Of a stretch of DNA of 64,000 bases, positions 56,337 to 64,000 are shown piece by piece. Source of the stretch: Leptothoe spongobia TAU-MAC 1115 (GTDB lineage: Bacteria > Cyanobacteriota > Cyanobacteriia > Phormidesmidales > Phormidesmidaceae); the NCBI RefSeq assembly GCF_018739885.1, contig NZ_JADOES010000017.1, forward strand, positions 1 through 64,000. Reading direction: 5' to 3'. The translations under genes and the position numbers were made by a program. Each line of letters begins with the position of its first letter. Within the stretch, counting starts at the first letter, position 1. The notes under the pieces are model-generated. The model saw nothing but the letters and a program-made list of their open reading frames with translations, made no database searches and was not told where the DNA came from.

Positions 56337-57086
56337 ATGAAGTGCATCTACGTTTCCACATACCTTTCTCTATCCATCACCATGGGCTGGGGCATTAGTT
56401 CGCCAAGTCAGGCCCAGATACCCTCTGCTGACATAATTCAACTGGCCGGTCGCCCTAGCAACGTGGGGCATCCGCGTGAGGGGACACGCCGAGGTGGAGG
56501 GAGTCGCGGTGGTGTGTGTGATTTACCGGCAAATGTGCCATCCTTAACGGCGCTAATGCCCGATACAAGTACCTGGGTTGAGGACGTTACCGACGAGGCT
56601 ACAGAAGTCGTTTTTAGTTTTACAAATAGAGCGATGCCCGATGTCTGGTTTTATCTGCCCTACAGTCTGGTGGCAAGTAGTCGTGTAGCGTTTACGCTCA
56701 AAGATACCTCTGGAGATACTCTCAGGCGGACGCAGCTAGATACAACCGGTGAAATGCCGACAAGGCCTAGTATTATACGTGTTTCGTTAGCTGAGCTAGA
56801 TCTGTCCTTGTCTCCCGCAACAGATTATCACTGGTATCTGACCGTATATTGTGAGTCTGGACCACCTATTTCCGTGGACGGTTGGATCAACTATCAACCG
56901 GACAATAGTCTGGAGCAGTCTCGTGGACAATTTTTAGTGGATACGCTGTCTGTGTTAGCTGACCATCAATTTTCCAGTCCTGATAATGATGTAACTCAAC
57001 CCGCTTGGCGTGAACTTTTGGAGTCCATTGGTTTGGAGGATATCACTGATGCCCCGTTGGTGAATTGTTGTAGTTTTGTTGAGTAA
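56337..57086 (+). CDS. DUF928 family secreted protein
   Basis: 249-residue DUF928 protein with a signal peptide (hydrophobic residues 6-20, cleavage near SQAQ). A Gly/Arg-rich stretch (GTRRGGGSRGGVC at 49-61) leads to the beta-rich domain with VVFSFTNRAMPDVWFYLPYSL, AFTLKDTSGDTLRRTQLD and YHWYLTVYCESGPPISVDGW. It is probably periplasmic. DUF928 is a cyanobacterial family of unknown role, often near CHAT or CHASE2 genes. It follows that gene by 18 bp and ends the operon; the PAS-LuxR gene starts 137 bp later. It might bind the CHASE2 domain, which is inference. Confidence 0.87.
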   Translation: MKCIYVSTYLSLSITMGWGISSPSQAQIPSADIIQLAGRPSNVGHPREGTRRGGGSRGGVCDLPANVPSLTALMPDTSTWVEDVTDEATEVVFSFTNRAMPDVWFYLPYSLVASSRVAFTLKDTSGDTLRRTQLDTTGEMPTRPSIIRVSLAELDLSLSPATDYHWYLTVYCESGPPISVDGWINYQPDNSLEQSRGQFLVDTLSVLADHQFSSPDNDVTQPAWRELLESIGLEDITDAPLVNCCSFVE

Positions 57087-57223
57087 TTTCAGAACGAATG
57101 CAGAATTCATGATGGGAGTCCTGATAAGTACCTAGAACCTAGGATGCCGTTCCTGAATATAGATCACTAACGGCCTGAGGTATCCCCCTCTTATTCCCTG
57201 AGTTCTGGTTAATTGAGTTCAGG

Positions 57224-57838
57224 ATGCCCATCATGAATAGCTCCTTTAATTTACAGCCCTTTGAGAATGAGTCTGTTATTAGCTCTCTTTTACAAACAGC
57301 CCTTGACAGCTTGGTAGATGGTCTTTTGATTGTTGCTGCCAGTGGTCGTGTACTACAGGCCAATACTATGGCTACTCAGGTTTGTCATTCCCTAGCCCCA
57401 TTGGATGAATCTGGATGTGGCTTATCCCAGATTCCCAAGGTGCTTTGGACCCTATGCCATCCGGTTTTTAAGAATATTGCCAGTGGGATTGAAACTCACC
57501 TGGGCCTGGAAATGGATATTACTGATGCTCAACATCAGCCGATTCGTGTACGGATTCAGCCGTTGAACCTGAAGGTGCAGCAGGAAGACTGTCTGATGCT
57601 AATTTTAGAAGATCGTCAACAGGCTCATCGACGACGAGCTATGGCTGATGGTAAGCGCTATGGCCTCACACCGCGTGAGGTGGATGTATGGGAGTTACGC
57701 CTACGGAATTTATCCTATGAGGCTATTTCTAATACTTTGTTTATCACTGAGAATACCGTCAAGAAGCATGTGAAGAGTATTCTTGCTAAGCGACGTGTTT
57801 TCGGTGATGAAGGATATGGTGGTGCGATCGCAAGTTAG
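57224..57838 (+). CDS. PAS-LuxR transcriptional regulator
   Basis: 204-residue protein. A PAS-like sensor (about 18-130: [29 protein letters not shown] in order) is followed by a LuxR helix-turn-helix (about 145-200: [21 protein letters not shown], then [17 protein letters not shown]). There is no receiver domain, so it would sense directly through PAS. It is 137 bp after the DUF928 gene and may regulate the neighbouring CHAT operons or be separate. A 17-bp hairpin follows 12 nt after its stop. The ligand is unknown. Confidence 0.88.
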   Translation: MPIMNSSFNLQPFENESVISSLLQTALDSLVDGLLIVAASGRVLQANTMATQVCHSLAPLDESGCGLSQIPKVLWTLCHPVFKNIASGIETHLGLEMDITDAQHQPIRVRIQPLNLKVQQEDCLMLILEDRQQAHRRRAMADGKRYGLTPREVDVWELRLRNLSYEAISNTLFITENTVKKHVKSILAKRRVFGDEGYGGAIAS

Positions 57839-57849
57839 TCATATCATGA

Positions 57850-57891
57850 ACTCTGATAAGTCGTCCTTAGATAGGGACGACTTATCAGAGT
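57850..57891 (+). terminator. 17-bp perfect hairpin after the PAS-LuxR gene
   Basis: ACTCTGATAAGTCGTCC (57850-57866) pairs with GGACGACTTATCAGAGT (57875-57891), 17 bp with an 8-nt loop. There is no U run after it, so it may be an atypical terminator or a stability element. It starts 12 nt after the stop codon. Confidence 0.6.
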
Positions 57892-58107
57892 CTAGGCCTT
57901 AAAGACCAGCCCTTTCAAGGTGTACTAGCAATGAGCTTTATATTTGGACAAAACCATTATTGCTCATGGATTAGGACCAAACTTTGCCATCTAGCCCGCT
58001 AGTTTAGATGTACTAAATTCAGGAGAATTCAGGCAGTTTAAGACTATTTCAGGAAAAATATCCTAAACAAATCAGCTATTGCTATCAGGAAGTTTTGATT
58101 TGTAGAT

Positions 58108-58176
58108 AATACTTTTCTAGCTCTGAAAAGCTAAATTTCTTAAATAGAAAGGCTTTTCAGAATTATTAAAAGTATT
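58108..58176. other. long imperfect hairpin in the gene-free stretch 57839-58200
   Basis: AATACTTTT (58108-58116) pairs with AAAAGTATT (58168-58176), and inside it CTGAAAAGC (58123-58131) pairs with GCTTTTCAG (58152-58160). The two nested 9-bp stems are separated by 6-7 nt on each side. It lies just beyond the stop of ugd (-) and may end that transcript, since T-rich runs lie on both strands. A MITE-like remnant is an alternative. The rest of the 362-bp gap holds only the hairpin at 57850-57891. Confidence 0.5.
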
Positions 58177-58200
58177 CATTTGACCTTTACAGGGCTGGCC

Positions 58201-59538
58201 TTAAAGACCTATGCCATCGTATTTAGCCAATTCCTGTTTATCCAGCATCCGTCTGCCATCAATGACAACAGGGGCGTTGTTCAGGGCTTTAAGCAGATCT
58301 GGGAGAGCATTAAACTCAGACCACCGGGTCATGATCAAGATCGCCTGAGCATCTTTGATTGCAGTCTCTAGGGAGTCGGCATACGCAACTTTTCCAGCAT
58401 CAAAGATCTTTTCAGCCTCATGTTGAGCAATGGGATCATAAGCTTGTACCACAGCTCCCTTGGCCAGTAGTTCGTTGATCACTGGAATAGCAGGTGATTC
58501 CCGCATGTCATCGGTGCCAGGCTTGAAGGCCAACCCTAGAATAGCAATGCGAACATTGGCTAAATCAGCCACATACTTTTGAAGTAATGTGAGCATTTTG
58601 TAAGGCTGATCGGCATTGACCTTTAAAACAGCCCCCAACAAAGGCATGGGGGATAACCGCTGCTCTCCAAATGCTTTTAGGGCTTTGACATCCTTGGGAA
58701 AACAGCTACCACCAAAACCACAGCCTGCACCTAGATAGGTGGTGAAACTGGGGATAATGCGCTCACCTGTTTCCAAAATGGGTGTTAGACGTTTGTCAAG
58801 GTGAACGCCCTTCATGACTTCGACCACATCTATGCTGCCAGTTGCCGCACATAGATTACCGATTTCATTGGAAAAGGAAATCATCGTAGCTAACAAAGAA
58901 TTAGCCGTGTACTTGATCATCTCTGCCGTTTTGCAGTTAGTGGTGAGCTGATCCACCTCAGGGAAGACGGCATACAGTTCTTCCATCACGGCCAGCGTTT
59001 TCTGATCAATGCCACCGAGCACAATTCGGTCAGGATTCATAAAGTCAACGATGGCTTCCCCTTCCTTCAGGAATTCAGGGTTCATGCCGATGCCAAAGGC
59101 CTCACCAGCTTTTTTGCCAGACGCTTCCTCGACGATGGGTAGGACAACCTCATCAGAAGTCCCTGGGACAACGGTACTTTTGACCACGACAACATGGTAG
59201 TCATCCTTATCTTTGAGTACCTCGCCAATTTGTCGCGCTACGGTTTTGATGAATCGGAGATCGATCTCCTGGCCATCAAAGGGCGTACCTACCGCAATCA
59301 GAGACACCTGAGAATCCATTACCGCCTGACGCAAATCAGTGGTTGCCTGAAGATTGGTTTTAATATTCTTTTTTAGCAACTCTTCCAGCCCATCTTCGTA
59401 AATGGGGGGGATTCCCTGGTTGATCTGATCAACCTTAGCCTGGTCAATATCAACACAGGTCACTTGATGCCCTTTCTCTGCCAAACATACGCCAGAGACC
59501 AGGCCAACATAGCCGGTTCCAACAATAGAAACTTTCAT
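58201..59538 (-). CDS. ugd: UDP-glucose 6-dehydrogenase
   Basis: 445-residue enzyme oxidising UDP-glucose to UDP-glucuronate with two NAD+. The Rossmann start is VSIVGTGYVGLVSGVCLAEKG. The active-site region has MNPEFLKEGEA, ANSLLATMISFSNEIGNLC and GAGCGFGGSCFPKDVKAL with the catalytic Cys in GGSCFPKD. The C-terminal AILGLAFKPGTDDMRESP is diagnostic. Its ATG directly follows the stop of the decarboxylase gene (59539) with no gap, so the two are coupled. Together they would make UDP-glucuronate and then UDP-xylose for surface polysaccharide. Confidence 0.96.
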   Translation of the reverse strand: MKVSIVGTGYVGLVSGVCLAEKGHQVTCVDIDQAKVDQINQGIPPIYEDGLEELLKKNIKTNLQATTDLRQAVMDSQVSLIAVGTPFDGQEIDLRFIKTVARQIGEVLKDKDDYHVVVVKSTVVPGTSDEVVLPIVEEASGKKAGEAFGIGMNPEFLKEGEAIVDFMNPDRIVLGGIDQKTLAVMEELYAVFPEVDQLTTNCKTAEMIKYTANSLLATMISFSNEIGNLCAATGSIDVVEVMKGVHLDKRLTPILETGERIIPSFTTYLGAGCGFGGSCFPKDVKALKAFGEQRLSPMPLLGAVLKVNADQPYKMLTLLQKYVADLANVRIAILGLAFKPGTDDMRESPAIPVINELLAKGAVVQAYDPIAQHEAEKIFDAGKVAYADSLETAIKDAQAILIMTRWSEFNALPDLLKALNNAPVVIDGRRMLDKQELAKYDGIGL

Positions 59539-60651
59539 TTATGCATCCTCCGCCTGAGAATTATCTTTGTACCAAACCAACGCTCGACGTAACCCATCTT
59601 CAACAGAAATTGAGGGGTTATAACCGATCTGAGTCCGTGCCTTTTCGATGATGGGACAGCGTCGATTAGGGTTGTCCACCAGGTAGTCCTTATCTTCGCT
59701 GACTTGCTTGACGACCTTGCCCTGGTAGCCAAATAGTTCTTTGGCACCTTCAACAACGCGATCAGCCAGGTTTGCCATGGAGATTTCTGGCTTTTCAATG
59801 CCAATGTTGTAAGATTCTCCAGACTGGCCATTGGTCAGAATTTTGTAGTAGCCCACAATCGCGTCTGCGATGTAACAGAAGGTGCGAGTGGGGGAGCCAT
59901 CGGACAGCATAACAATGTCTCTGCCAGCTAAGACATCACGGACAAAGTCTGGCAGGACTCGACGATCGGTAATCTTTAGTCCTGGACCATAGTTATTGAA
60001 TGGTCTGGCAATCTTGATGGGCAGGTCATACTGTTCGGCAAAGTTGACGCACAGGGTTTCGCCATATCGTTTTGATTCGTCGTAGCAGGCACGGGGACCG
60101 GTACAGGAGACGTTGCCGCGATAGGTTTCAGGAGTTGGAATATTTTCAGGAGTTGGATCACCATAAATCTCACTAGTGGAATAGAATAAGAAACCTTCTA
60201 CGGGAGTGCCCTTCTCTTTTTGAGAACGGCAGTATTCTAACAAGCTGCGTAAGCCATTGACATTCGCATCCATTGTTTCAATGGGATACTTCCTGTAAAA
60301 GATTGGGGATGCAATGGATGCGGCGTGAATAATGTACTGAAAATCACCCATGTTGTCAGGCAAGGGATGGGTGATGTCATGCTTTTGTAGCGTGAGATTA
60401 GGGTTGCCTTCCAGAGCAGTCAACCAGTCAGGAATGCCACGAATATAGTTGTCGTAGACTGTGAGGTCAATGATTTTATCAGCGGATACCTTGGTATTCC
60501 AGTGCAAAATCGACTGGACTAGGTAATAGCCGAGGAAACCTGCACCACCAATAATTAAAAGTCTCTTGCCAGCAATACAGGAAAATTCTTCTTGTAGGTT
60601 GCCACAAATATAATCGAGATCAATTTGAATAACGTCTTGGGCCGTTTTCAT
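59539..60651 (-). CDS. UDP-glucuronate decarboxylase-like NAD-dependent sugar epimerase/dehydratase
   Basis: 370-residue SDR-family sugar nucleotide enzyme. The NAD site is LLIIGGAGFLGYYL, the active-site Tyr-Lys pair is in CYDESKRYGE, and the Ser region is LFYSTSEIYGDP. The sequence follows UDP-glucuronate decarboxylase (UXS) closely, including RPFNNYGPGLKITDRRVLPDFV as two motifs. With ugd immediately downstream it would make UDP-xylose. Other NDP-sugar dehydratases have the same fold, so the exact reaction is inferred from pairing. It is the fourth of five minus-strand genes of the cluster, with a 176-bp gap before it. Confidence 0.88.
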   Translation of the reverse strand: MKTAQDVIQIDLDYICGNLQEEFSCIAGKRLLIIGGAGFLGYYLVQSILHWNTKVSADKIIDLTVYDNYIRGIPDWLTALEGNPNLTLQKHDITHPLPDNMGDFQYIIHAASIASPIFYRKYPIETMDANVNGLRSLLEYCRSQKEKGTPVEGFLFYSTSEIYGDPTPENIPTPETYRGNVSCTGPRACYDESKRYGETLCVNFAEQYDLPIKIARPFNNYGPGLKITDRRVLPDFVRDVLAGRDIVMLSDGSPTRTFCYIADAIVGYYKILTNGQSGESYNIGIEKPEISMANLADRVVEGAKELFGYQGKVVKQVSEDKDYLVDNPNRRCPIIEKARTQIGYNPSISVEDGLRRALVWYKDNSQAEDA

Positions 60652-60827
60652 AAATTTTAAGCTCTAGAGTTTAGGGAAAGTTTGGGATTCCAATCTGATC
60701 AGGAAAACCATATTTAAGCCATTGTCCGATCGGGCAATGGGGGAGAAAGATGTACCCTGACAACAGTTAGACGAGAGATAAAGGCTGTTAACCCTCCTTC
60801 TAACTTTTTCCTAAGATGATCATGTGC

Positions 60828-62141
60828 TTATTTCACACCTGCAAGAGTTCTCTTTGGTGCAAAATAAGCATCTTGTTCTGCCCGGAGCTTGTGGGCAAGA
60901 CGATCACCAGGTAATTCTACATCGTCATAGGTGAGGGCTCGATCCTTGGGCACATCATTCTTTAGCTTGCAACCTTCAGCCAAACCCATAGGTAAGAGGT
61001 TTTCAGCTTGCACGATGTCACAGTTCTCACACATGCCGTAGGTCATGTAGTAGCCCAGACCGTCTAAGGTTTCTCCAGCCTTTAGATCAATCTTGGCAAC
61101 AGCTACAACATCAACGACCTGGGGGCCAATGGGGGCAATTACCACATCGTTAAATAGGGCTACCCGAGCTGCGGATAGGGGCACTTCAAATACGGTCAGA
61201 TGGTAGGGAACATAGAAGCTATAAAGCGGGCCTTCTCCCAACTTTCCATAGTTTAGGTAGTGGGCCTGATGAGCATCATTGCGGGCGGCATAGACAAACA
61301 CACCAGGACTAGGTTGAGAGCCGACAACGTAATCGACAATGCCACCTAGTTCCTTCATTTGGTCAATGTCATAGAGATCGACCATGTCATCCACATGTTT
61401 TTTGCTTTCGTAGCCCAACATGCCTCGCTGAGCAACTTTCATCCCTGTTGCATTGGCAACAATGGCTTGCTCAAAGGAGATTTTTGTACCATCAGCAAAA
61501 CTCGTAACCATGTGGGGTGTTTGTCCCCATTTTTTAGCAAAGCTGGCCTGGGTTGTGGGGTTACGATACCGATCCTGTAGGCCTTTGATATTGCCGCACA
61601 GTAGGGGCTGTAAACCAATAGTTTTGACAAAGCGATAGAGGTTTAACTGGACACCCGGTTGGTCACCGTCGCAGCCAGTCAGAATCACACCAGCTTGATC
61701 GGCTTTTACCTTAAGGATGGGGCCAACTGTGCCATCGAGTTCTGCATTCATCAGCACCATGTGCTTTTTGTGCTTGATGGCATCAATGGTAACTTGGGCT
61801 CCGTATTCTACATGGCCTGTGGCCTCGATGAGCACATCGATGTTGTCGGCCTGGCAGAGGAGAGATGGGTCCGACGTGACGGCATACTTGCCATCGGCAA
61901 TGGATTGATTTAAATCGGTGAGGGAGCTGACTTCTTTAGCATCTGTAATGCCAGCTGCACCATAGGCGTCCAACCCATTGTTAGCCGTACGATTGGCAAT
62001 GGCAACTAATTCCATTCCTGGCATGTAGTTGGCAATTTGGTTGGCAATCCCACGACCCATAAACCCCGCGCCAATCATTCCCACGCGGACCGGATTACCT
62101 GCTTCATGGCGTGCTTTTAGGGCATCGTCAACAATAATCAT
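60828..62141 (-). CDS. SAF-domain, homoserine-dehydrogenase-like NAD(P) oxidoreductase
   Basis: 437-residue enzyme. A Rossmann NAD(P) site (RVGMIGAGFMGRGIANQI) is followed by VLIEATGHVEYGAQVTIDAI and LTGCDGDQPGVQ, like homoserine dehydrogenase. A C-terminal SAF domain (VVAVAKIDLKAGETLDGLGY, about 350-430) is of the kind in sugar-acid and sialate enzymes. Its substrate is unknown, but the location with rfbC and rfbF suggests a role in a branched or deoxy sugar pathway. I chose the start at 62141 (MIIVDD); an ATG at 62156 adds five residues. It lies between rfbC and the decarboxylase-like gene on the minus strand. Confidence 0.85.
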   Translation of the reverse strand: MIIVDDALKARHEAGNPVRVGMIGAGFMGRGIANQIANYMPGMELVAIANRTANNGLDAYGAAGITDAKEVSSLTDLNQSIADGKYAVTSDPSLLCQADNIDVLIEATGHVEYGAQVTIDAIKHKKHMVLMNAELDGTVGPILKVKADQAGVILTGCDGDQPGVQLNLYRFVKTIGLQPLLCGNIKGLQDRYRNPTTQASFAKKWGQTPHMVTSFADGTKISFEQAIVANATGMKVAQRGMLGYESKKHVDDMVDLYDIDQMKELGGIVDYVVGSQPSPGVFVYAARNDAHQAHYLNYGKLGEGPLYSFYVPYHLTVFEVPLSAARVALFNDVVIAPIGPQVVDVVAVAKIDLKAGETLDGLGYYMTYGMCENCDIVQAENLLPMGLAEGCKLKNDVPKDRALTYDDVELPGDRLAHKLRAEQDAYFAPKRTLAGVK

Positions 62142-62246
62142 AAAGATATCTCCCAATACAATAATTTAACTGTTGTCAGTAATTTGACTGTCTAAATTTT
62201 GATGTGTTTTGCCTACCCCTGGGGTCGCCAGTGCTATCGAAATCTC

Positions 62247-62771
62247 TTAAAGTAAAGGCCATGCAGTATCTTTGTCTGATACGACACTTATAGGACTTGG
62301 CCAATCGATTGCTAGCTTGGGATCATCATATCTTAGCCCTGCTTCATTTCCAGGGGAATAAAATTCACTGACTTGATACAGTGCTTCAGAGTTATCCTCT
62401 TGGGTCTGGTATCCATGGGCAAAGAGCTCAGGAACATAGAGGGCTCGACGATTTTGGGGAGATAATTTAACTCCAAAATGGGTTAGATATGTGGGCGAAT
62501 CAGGCCTCATGTCAACAATGACATGGAAATTACAGCCACTAATACATCGGAATAATTTAGCTTCTGTGGCGGGAGGGGTCTGGTAATGTAAGCCTCTGAT
62601 GGTGCCTTTTTTTTCTGTAAACGCCAAGTTGCATTGGGCAATGGTTGGGTTTAAACCATGCTCTTTAAATTCTCTCTGGCAGAAGGCACGGGCAAAAAAG
62701 CCACGATCGTCAGAACGGGGTTCCAATTCTAAAACGAATGCTCCCTCTAAGCCAGTTTCTATAAATTTCAT
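62247..62771 (-). CDS. rfbC: dTDP-4-dehydrorhamnose 3,5-epimerase family protein
   Basis: 174-residue cupin-fold epimerase of the RfbC group. Key pieces are RSDDRGFFARAF, GTIRGLHYQTPP with the catalytic His, FHVIVDMRPDSPTYL, and YVPELFAHGYQTQEDN with the second His. In classical pathways it acts on 4-keto-6-deoxy sugars. Here its neighbour makes CDP-glucose, so the natural substrate may be a CDP-4-keto sugar instead. RfbB and RfbD genes are not in the window. A hairpin at 62872-62917 separates it from rfbF. Confidence 0.92.
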   Translation of the reverse strand: MKFIETGLEGAFVLELEPRSDDRGFFARAFCQREFKEHGLNPTIAQCNLAFTEKKGTIRGLHYQTPPATEAKLFRCISGCNFHVIVDMRPDSPTYLTHFGVKLSPQNRRALYVPELFAHGYQTQEDNSEALYQVSEFYSPGNEAGLRYDDPKLAIDWPSPISVVSDKDTAWPLL

Positions 62772-62871
62772 AGGTATAGTTTGTTTGCACTGAAGGCAAT
62801 GGGAAATGAGGTTTGGATCAATTTATCCTACAAATCAGCAATGGCAAACGATGGCTCAATAAGTAGGACAA

Positions 62872-62917
62872 CTGCCTAGAGAGTGAGCATGGGAAACTCT
62901 TCTAACTATCTAGGCAG
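62872..62917 (-). other. hairpin between rfbF and rfbC
   Basis: CTGCCTAGA (62872-62880) pairs with TCTAGGCAG (62909-62917), 9 bp with a 28-nt loop. It lies 9 nt after the rfbF stop and 101 nt before the rfbC start. It may reduce read-through or be a processing site within the operon. Confidence 0.5.
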
Positions 62918-62925
62918 AGTGAGCC

Positions 62926-63699
62926 TTACCACACTTTCCAAGGAGCCTCATTTTCTTGCCACAGTTTCTCTAGATACCGCTTATCTCGAAGGGTATCCAT
63001 GGGCTGCCAAAAACCATCATGCTTGTAGGCTGATAGCTCTTCCATATGAGCTATTTTTTGCAGCGGTTCTTTTTCCCAAGAAATGGAATCATCGTCAATG
63101 TAGTCAATGACCTGGGGATTGAGAACAAAAAAGCCACCATTGATCCAGGCTCCGTCACCTTCAGGCTTTTCTTGGAACTGGGTGATTTTGGTTTGGTCTT
63201 TTTCTAGAGAAATTGCGCCAAATCGTCCGGGAGGCTGAACGGCCGTCAATGTTGCTAATGTACCGTTCTGTTTGTGAAACTCGATCAACTCAGTAACGTT
63301 GACATTTGATACACCGTCTCCGTAGGTAAAGCAAAAGTCTTCGTTGCCGACATGCTCTCTTACCCGCTTGAGACGACCACCGGTCATGGTTGAATCCCCT
63401 GTATCTACTAGGGTTACGCGCCAGGGTTCCGCTTTTCCAGCGTGCACATTCATTTGATTGAAGCGCATGTCAAAGGTGACGTCTGACATGTGGAGAAAGT
63501 AATTGGCAAAATACTCCTTGATGACGTATCCCTTATAGCCACAGCAAACAACAAAATCGGTGATGCCATGGTGGGAGTAGATTTTCATGATGTGCCAAAG
63601 GATTGGCTTACCACCAACCTCTACCATAGGCTTTGGCTTAATGGCAGTTTCTTCACTGAGACGAGTCCCTAAACCACCAGCTAGTATGACAGCTTTCAT
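62926..63699 (-). CDS. rfbF: glucose-1-phosphate cytidylyltransferase
   Basis: 257-residue nucleotidyltransferase making CDP-glucose from CTP and glucose 1-phosphate. The start [27 protein letters not shown] in two parts (nucleotide loop GGLGTRL and [12 protein letters not shown]) is typical. [32 protein letters not shown] and [15 protein letters not shown] follow the RfbF pattern. It is the first gene of the minus-strand cluster. CDP-glucose 4,6-dehydratase (rfbG), the usual next enzyme, is not among the genes seen. Product use in this organism is therefore open. Confidence 0.95.
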   Translation of the reverse strand: MKAVILAGGLGTRLSEETAIKPKPMVEVGGKPILWHIMKIYSHHGITDFVVCCGYKGYVIKEYFANYFLHMSDVTFDMRFNQMNVHAGKAEPWRVTLVDTGDSTMTGGRLKRVREHVGNEDFCFTYGDGVSNVNVTELIEFHKQNGTLATLTAVQPPGRFGAISLEKDQTKITQFQEKPEGDGAWINGGFFVLNPQVIDYIDDDSISWEKEPLQKIAHMEELSAYKHDGFWQPMDTLRDKRYLEKLWQENEAPWKVW

Positions 63700-64000
63700 A
63701 TAGTTAAAAGATTAATGAACACCTTTTATGCCATTAATGGCGTACGAACATAACAAAAACCATTAGTAGATAAACTTCTTTAAGGAAACTCTATATATAA
63801 GAGAGCCTCAATAAAGCGGCCTTAGACTAGAAAAATAGATACCTCATTATTTAACTCCTGGATCACTGGGCGTTCCGGAATATTACGCAAATTTCAGCTA
63901 TCGGTATTGTCTCTATTTTGTTAGTCGCAGTATTATCCACAGATACGGTATATGTTCTCTAGACGTTAGGGTCTAAGCAATTGTTCGATGACAAGATAAA
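63700..64000. other. 5' region of the sugar-nucleotide cluster
   Basis: No gene is visible in these 301 bp up to the window edge. The promoter of the rfbF-led operon should lie here, but I can point to no clear -35/-10 pair. Confidence 0.4.

Noticed and set aside
57895..58209. Insertion element flanked by the 13-mer GGCCTTAAAGACC
   Set aside because: The copies are too short, and no transposase or terminal inverted repeats lie between them.
1..64000. tRNA, rRNA or known riboswitch genes
   Set aside because: No tRNA-like cloverleaf or conserved riboswitch core was noticed by eye; a covariance-model search would settle it.

Overview
The window is a chromosomal segment of a cyanobacterium. Visible grounds are the repeated HIP1 octamer GCGATCGC, a Ycf46-like AAA ATPase, a Ycf19/YggT protein, the cyanobacterial families DUF1822 and DUF928, a cyanobacterial-type TamB, a PEP-CTERM protein and many hybrid two-component proteins. 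Very large hybrid kinases and CHAT/CHASE2 proteins suggest a large-genome Leptolyngbya- or Acaryochloris-like lineage, but the genus cannot be fixed from the sequence. I saw no rRNA, tRNA, CRISPR array, insertion sequence or prophage.

Layout. 0-13 kb is mostly housekeeping: mutS2 (-), a DUF790 nuclease-like protein, a CheY-like regulator, upp, a YtxH-like protein and ycf19 (+). A strong bidirectional terminator follows, then a secreted protein, an overlooked 38-residue membrane protein, an AAA ATPase and an AI-2E-type permease (all -), and recJ (+). 12.6-22.5 kb is mixed: two lipoproteins, Fic, an NTF2-like protein divergent from a GlxA/AraC regulator, a translationally coupled sigma factor-DUF1822 pair (-), Nudix, malQ and an OmpR-type regulator. 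22.6-38.8 kb holds tamB, a TPR protein, a DivK-like regulator, a divergent GyrA paralogue, an ABC ATPase, a PEP-CTERM protein, pfkA, TetR, a HugZ-like protein and ridA. 38.8-40.1 kb holds aroF behind an elaborate leader. 40.6-48.9 kb has two tandemly duplicated hybrid histidine kinases followed by a REC-REC-pseudokinase protein. 48.9-57.8 kb has two divergent operons rich in CHAT (caspase-like) proteins with a sigma factor, DUF1822 and DUF928. 58.2-63.7 kb is a minus-strand nucleotide-sugar and surface-polysaccharide cluster.

The most striking observation is the leader of aroF (type I-beta DAHP synthase, a bare catalytic core). It holds two short reading frames in series, each packed with Phe, Tyr and Trp codons (MCQQFFYFWFSQVHRP and MIPCYSWQFTFFFFTPPPGR). 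Each is followed by an intrinsic terminator, and each has an alternative stem that begins in the last codons of the peptide and takes the terminator's left arm. This is the architecture of ribosome-mediated attenuation, here apparently duplicated in tandem behind one promoter-like site, so aromatic amino acid supply would be read twice before the shikimate pathway is switched on. I do not know of such a tandem arrangement being described in cyanobacteria.

A second candidate system is the sigma factor + DUF1822 module, present twice (16.8-19.2 kb and 52.2-54 kb). The second copy is linked to a CHAT-TM-CHASE2 membrane protein, a DUF928 protein and a divergent CHAT-TPR protein with a small companion. 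A perfect 20-bp palindrome lies between the divergent operons. A membrane sensor-protease controlling a dedicated sigma factor is a plausible but untested reading.
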